Positions 6,500 to 9,088 of a DNA stretch of 9,088 bases are shown in pieces. This DNA is from Chloroflexota bacterium (GTDB taxonomy: Bacteria > Chloroflexota > UBA6077): the NCBI GenBank assembly GCA_021806765.1, contig JAJZQR010000209.1:1-9088 (forward strand), in the 5' to 3' direction. The notes under the pieces were generated by a model. It did not search any database, had not been told where the DNA came from, and was given only the letters and a program-made list of their open reading frames with translations. The number at the start of each line of letters is the position of its first letter. Within the stretch, counting starts at the first letter, position 1. The position numbers and the translations under genes were made by a program.

Positions 6500-6539
6500 T
6501 GCTCGGAGCGGTGGTCTTTGACAGCCACCGCTCCGAGCA
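6500..6539. repeat. Perfect 15-bp inverted repeat between binding-protein gene and livH
   Basis: TGCTCGGAGCGGTGG (6500-6514) is perfectly complementary to the arm at 6525-6539, with a 10-base loop. The transcript would form a very stable GC-rich stem starting ten bases after the binding-protein stop codon. The minus-strand sequence after the stem is AATCCCAATCC, with no U-run, so it is not a classical Rho-independent terminator. Known precedent is the malE-malF type of arrangement, where a stem after the binding-protein gene stabilises the upstream mRNA and limits distal expression. That role is inferred here. Confidence 0.75.
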
Positions 6540-6548
6540 GAAGACCAG

Positions 6549-7889
6549 CTACTGACGCCCCTGCCACTTCGGGAAAGGCCAGACCACATCCTTGGCCGCG
6601 AGATCGTTTGGCCAGACGGTGTAGTACTTGTCTCCCAGGGCCTGTACCATGGAAGCATCGGCGAGGATGTTCTGCCCCTTCTCGTCGAACTTCACCCCGC
6701 GCCAGGGCACGATCAGCTGATCCGACCCCATGTCCGTCTTTGCCAGAGCATCGCGTATCGCCTTGGGATCGGTCGATCCGGCTCGGTTGATGGCATCTAG
6801 CAGGACCATGGTGCCAGTGAAGGCCCGGGCGATATTCCCGTTCATATTCATGTTGTACTTCTGCTTGAACAGGTCGTTTACCTGCCCGATGATCGGCTTC
6901 TTTCCGGACATATCCAGCGCCCAGACCTCGCGACTGATGACGTAGTTGCCATCCTTGCCTAGGGTCGTTAGGAAGGCATTGTCAAGGAAACCCGCGTCGT
7001 TGCCAAAGACCGCCGTCGGGGTGTAGTCCTGCGACTTGAACGTCTTCATGAATAGGAGAGCGTCCGATATGTAGGAGGAGAGGATCACCACGTCGGGCTT
7101 AGCAGCTTTCAACTTCTGGAGTTCGCTACTCACCTCGGCACTCGTCGCCGTGTAGGCGATCTGCGCGACAACGTTGTAGCCATACTTCTTTGCAAACTGG
7201 GCCTGCAGCTTGCTCGCATCGGTGCCCCAGAGGGTGTTCTCGTAGACGATCGCCACATTCTTGACGGACACGCCTTGCTTCTTCTCGACGTCCTTCAGGA
7301 ACTTGAAGAAGGCTTCGCTGAAGGTTTCGTCGGTGGGGGTGGTTCTGAAGAAGTTCTTGAACCCACGCTCAGTCAGCGAGGGCGACGCGCACTCGGGGGT
7401 GAGGAAGGGGATTCCGAGCCGTTCGGCTGCCTGGCTCGCCGTCGCAGCCGTGGCGCTGGTGTAGGACCCGATGACGGCGGACACCTTCTCATCGGTGATG
7501 AGCCGCTCGGTCTCGCTCATCGCCTTCTCCGGTGTCCCCTGATGATCGGCAAAGACCAGCTTGACCTTCGCGCCGCCCAGGCCGGGCAGCCCCTCACTCT
7601 TTGCCAATGGGAGGTTCAGGTCGTACTTGCCATTGACGATATCTGCAGCGAGCTCGATTCCGTTCTTCTCCTCAAGGCCACCAGGCGCGATTGAGCCAGT
7701 AAGTGGATAAACGGCACCGACCTTCACCTCGGTGACCTTCCCAGTTGCCGGTTGCTGAGCAGGTGCCTGGGACGACCCCGGTGCCTTCGTCGGTGCCGCG
7801 GCCGGCTGCGATGAGGAGCAGGCAACCGCCAGCGCCGCCACTCCGGCGATCAGGGGGAACAAGATCCGACGCAAGTTTGCGGGAGACAT
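6549..7889 (-). CDS. Liv-type ABC transporter substrate-binding lipoprotein
   Basis: A 446-residue extracytoplasmic type I solute-binding protein. Residues 1-24 form a lipoprotein signal: Arg-Arg at 7-8, hydrophobic ILFPLIAGVAAL (9-20), then AVAC with C24 as the predicted lipid-anchor site. Residue -3 is Ala rather than the usual Leu. An Ala/Pro/Ser/Gln-rich linker (25-48) follows. The mature fold starts at EVKVGAVYPLTGSIAP and contains AADIVNGKYDL, VSAVIGSYTSATAATASQAAE, NVAIVYENTLWG and PDVVILSSY, all typical of Leu/amide-binding family proteins. Start: the frame is open to 7961, but the ATG at 7889 has AAGGAGGT nine bases upstream and begins the signal peptide directly. Ligands in this family include branched-chain amino acids, amides, urea and aromatic acids. 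The co-operonic corrinoid methyltransferases suggest a methylated ligand, which is inference. Confidence 0.95.
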   Translation of the reverse strand: MSPANLRRILFPLIAGVAALAVACSSSQPAAAPTKAPGSSQAPAQQPATGKVTEVKVGAVYPLTGSIAPGGLEEKNGIELAADIVNGKYDLNLPLAKSEGLPGLGGAKVKLVFADHQGTPEKAMSETERLITDEKVSAVIGSYTSATAATASQAAERLGIPFLTPECASPSLTERGFKNFFRTTPTDETFSEAFFKFLKDVEKKQGVSVKNVAIVYENTLWGTDASKLQAQFAKKYGYNVVAQIAYTATSAEVSSELQKLKAAKPDVVILSSYISDALLFMKTFKSQDYTPTAVFGNDAGFLDNAFLTTLGKDGNYVISREVWALDMSGKKPIIGQVNDLFKQKYNMNMNGNIARAFTGTMVLLDAINRAGSTDPKAIRDALAKTDMGSDQLIVPWRGVKFDEKGQNILADASMVQALGDKYYTVWPNDLAAKDVVWPFPKWQGRQ

Positions 7890-7898
7890 GATCGTGCT

Positions 7899-7906
7899 AC
7901 CTCCTT
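7899..7906 (-). promoter_or_regulatory. Consensus Shine-Dalgarno for the binding protein
   Basis: AAGGAGGT on the minus strand, nine bases before the ATG at 7889, is essentially a full anti-16S match. It fixes the start and predicts the high translation expected of a binding protein needed in excess over the permeases. Confidence 0.85.
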
Positions 7907-7914
7907 GGGGTTGA

Positions 7915-7986
7915 TTACGAGCTGGAAGAGCCGAGGCTACGGGAAGAACCGCCGAGCACACGAACGCGCTCCGTCGGGAAGATCAT
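7915..7986 (-). CDS. Possible short leader ORF (23 residues) ahead of the transporter operon
   Basis: An ATG at 7986 is preceded by GGAGGGAGGTG, with GGAGG six bases upstream, and opens a 23-codon frame ending in TAA at 7915, 25 bases before the binding-protein start. The peptide starts MIFPTERVRVLGG and ends Ser-rich (LGSSSS). It shows no run of one amino acid typical of classical attenuator peptides and no family I recognise. The strong ribosome site is the only real support. It could instead be a chance purine tract in a leader. Confidence 0.25.
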   Translation of the reverse strand: MIFPTERVRVLGGSSRSLGSSSS

Positions 7987-7998
7987 CACCTCCCTCCA

Positions 7999-8076
7999 AC
8001 CGGCAAGCCGGTCTCACGTCGGGCTGAAGAAGCCACCGCAAGCAGCACACACACGTTGCCCGGCACACCGCCGGCA
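7999..8076. repeat. Small inverted repeats in the IclR/binding-protein gap
   Basis: ACCGGC-AA-GCCGGT (7999-8012) can fold as a short hairpin just upstream of the purine tract at 7987-7997. TGCC-C-GGC / GCCGGCA (8057-8064 / 8070-8076) forms a seven-pair stem with one bulge and a five-base loop just after the IclR gene. Neither is followed by a U-run on the minus strand. They may structure a leader or slow the transcript after the regulator gene; both are short and could be chance in GC-rich DNA. I see no convincing sigma-70 promoter in this gap, so whether the operon has its own promoter or reads through from the IclR gene is open. Confidence 0.3.
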
Positions 8077-8088
8077 GTGGAATCGCAC

Positions 8089-8910
8089 CTAGAGTCGCTT
8101 GCTGCGGGCTCTAGCTTGACCAACAGCATTACCGAGATCCACGAGATGCTCGGGCCTGTATCCCAGCCCGCTTGACACCCTACTTGCCGCTTCCACAAGT
8201 AGTGGGATCAGCCCCGCCACTCGTTCGCCATCCATGCGAATGGCCGGTGCCGCGAGACCAAGGGCCGCGATGACCCTTTCCGTGTGATCGCGGATGGGCG
8301 CTGCGATGCACCTGATGCCTTCCTGAAGCTCCTCTCGATCCAGGGCGTACCCTTGCTGGCGGATGTCCTGTAACTCGCGTTCGAAGGTATCCATGTCGGT
8401 AATGGTGTTGGGTGTGAAGCGAGGGAGCCCTTTGTTCAGGTAGGGTTGAAGAACGGCTTCCGGCGAATGAGCGAGCAAGACCTTCCCCATGGCCGTGCAG
8501 TGAACGGGCGAGCGCTGTCCGAGGCGAGAGTAAGTACGAACCGGCTGCGTGCTCTCCACCGAGCGCAGGTAGGTCACCGCGCCATCGCTCAGGACCGAGA
8601 TGTGAATCGTCTCGCCGGTCTGCACTCCCAACTCCTCCAGCACGGCGAAGGCGACCCTGTGGAGACCTGATCTCTGCACGGCCCTGCAGCCGATCTCGTA
8701 CATCCGAAGGGAGAGCCGATACTTCCTGGTGTCTTCGTCTTGGACGAGATATCCCCGCTTCACTAACGTTGTCAAGAGACGGTGGACCGTGCTCTTAGTG
8801 AGGTCGAGGGTCCGGCTGATCTCGCTCACACCCAACTCCGGGGAGTCGACGCTGAACGCCTCGAGGATGGAAATTCCGTGTTCTAACGATCTCGGGCCAT
8901 CCGAAGCCAT
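8089..8910 (-). CDS. IclR-family transcriptional regulator
   Basis: A 273-residue regulator with the two IclR domains. The N-terminal winged helix-turn-helix spans about 8-70: SLEHGISILEAF, then GVSEISRTLDLTKSTVHRLL (27-46), a wing, and YRLSLRMYEIG. The C-terminal GAF-like effector domain spans about 75-255 and includes SPVHCTAMGKVLLA (134-147), EELQEGIRCIAAPIRDH (193-209) and VIAALGLAAP. Start: ATG at 8910 places SLEHG near residue 8, normal for the family. The GTG at 8943 and ATG at 8934 lie in or beside a palindrome and have no better ribosome site. It is the first gene of the array, co-directional with the transporter and 199 bases upstream of it, so it most likely controls the operon in response to the imported compound. 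Whether it activates or represses cannot be told. Confidence 0.93.
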   Translation of the reverse strand: MASDGPRSLEHGISILEAFSVDSPELGVSEISRTLDLTKSTVHRLLTTLVKRGYLVQDEDTRKYRLSLRMYEIGCRAVQRSGLHRVAFAVLEELGVQTGETIHISVLSDGAVTYLRSVESTQPVRTYSRLGQRSPVHCTAMGKVLLAHSPEAVLQPYLNKGLPRFTPNTITDMDTFERELQDIRQQGYALDREELQEGIRCIAAPIRDHTERVIAALGLAAPAIRMDGERVAGLIPLLVEAASRVSSGLGYRPEHLVDLGNAVGQARARSKRL

Positions 8911-8936
8911 ATTCCTACCCGCCTGTTCTATCATTG

Positions 8937-8949
8937 GGAACACTGTTCC
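8937..8949. promoter_or_regulatory. Candidate IclR operator (GGAACA-C-TGTTCC palindrome)
   Basis: A perfect 6+1+6 palindrome lies 27 bases upstream of the chosen IclR start. An additional half-site, TGTTCT (8924-8929), sits 20 bases from the TGTTCC arm in the same orientation, about two helical turns away. IclR-family operators are often TGGAA...TTCCA-like dyads of this size, and autoregulation is common. The assignment rests on pattern and position only. Confidence 0.5.
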
Positions 8950-8953
8950 TAAA

Positions 8954-8970
8954 TGCCGAACGGCGCGGCA
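8954..8970. promoter_or_regulatory. Second dyad near the predicted IclR transcription start (TGCCG-N7-CGGCA)
   Basis: Five-base arms with a seven-base centre lie between the -10 candidate and the GGAACA palindrome, over the likely transcription start. It could be part of a compound operator or simply GC-rich coincidence. Confidence 0.25.
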
Positions 8971-8999
8971 ACAGTAGCACGGATCATCAGGGCTGTCAA
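8971..8999 (-). promoter_or_regulatory. Sigma-70-like promoter for the IclR gene
   Basis: On the minus strand a perfect -35 TTGACA (8999-8994) is followed by a 17-base spacer and TACTGT (8976-8971), which keeps T1, A2 and T6 of the -10 consensus. Transcription would start near 8965-8962, giving a leader of about 55 bases to the ATG at 8910, with the palindrome at 8937-8949 just downstream of the start. The weak -10 suggests modest or regulated activity. Confidence 0.5.
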
Positions 9000-9088
9000 G
9001 CGAGAAGTTATCCTGGGGTGCCCGTCACGTTTCCGGGTGGCCGCCAGCCTGTAGGGCGAAAAGCGGCAAATGGGCGTGAGCTAGTCAG
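9000..9088. other. Upstream flank without recognisable gene
   Basis: I see no coding sequence, RNA gene or convincing divergent promoter in these last bases. They may be the far upstream region of the IclR promoter or the end of another intergenic region. Confidence 0.5.

Noticed and set aside
6500..6539. Rho-independent terminator after the binding-protein gene
   Set aside because: The stem is strong but is followed on the minus strand by AATCCCAATCC, with no U-run, so a simple terminator call is not justified.
6473..6658. 62-residue N-terminal extension of LivH
   Set aside because: It would overlap the end of the binding-protein gene and the hairpin, has no membrane character, and LivH proteins normally begin near the MDSLL start.
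8046..8054. Short CA repeat in the IclR/binding-protein gap
   Set aside because: It is only about four and a half units long, too short to count as a microsatellite or phase-variable tract.

Overview
The window comes from a GC-rich bacterium. All genes read on the minus strand, from right to left. A cobamide-dependent methyl-transfer module points to an anaerobe or to a lineage with corrinoid C1 metabolism. The solute-binding protein is a lipoprotein with a low-complexity Ala/Pro/Ser/Gln linker after its lipid-anchor Cys, a style I associate with Firmicutes or Chloroflexota-like bacteria. The phylum cannot be fixed from this sequence.

Layout in transcription order. A promoter-like element and a palindromic operator candidate (8937-8999) precede an IclR-family regulator (8910-8089). 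A 199-base gap follows; it holds small hairpins and a possible 23-residue leader ORF. Next comes a complete branched-chain-amino-acid-type (HAAT/Liv) ABC importer: binding protein (7889-6549), permeases LivH (6472-5600) and LivM (5598-4561), and ATPases LivG (4574-3846) and LivF (3859-3158). A perfect 15-bp inverted repeat lies between the binding-protein gene and livH. The metabolic part follows: a metallo-beta-lactamase-fold hydrolase of the AHL-lactonase type (3131-2412), a corrinoid-binding protein (2412-1732) and a URO-D-fold methyltransferase (1735-611). Beyond these lies a decayed remnant of a pterin-binding (methyltetrahydrofolate-type) methyltransferase (576-311). Last is the N-terminus of a second URO-D-fold methyltransferase of MtaA/MtbA type, which runs off the left edge (234-1).

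Genes from livH to the first methyltransferase are one base apart, overlapping, or (livF to the hydrolase) 26 bases apart, so they are very probably co-transcribed and largely translationally coupled. Inference: the operon imports a methylated small molecule under IclR control. The URO-D-fold enzyme would demethylate it onto the corrinoid protein, and a second methyltransferase would pass the methyl group on. The hydrolase may open a lactone or ester in the same pathway. The substrate cannot be named. The strongest items for follow-up are the import-linked corrinoid methyltransferase operon, the His-x-Asp...Cys version of the zinc motif, and the broken pterin methyltransferase lying where a methyl-acceptor enzyme would be expected.
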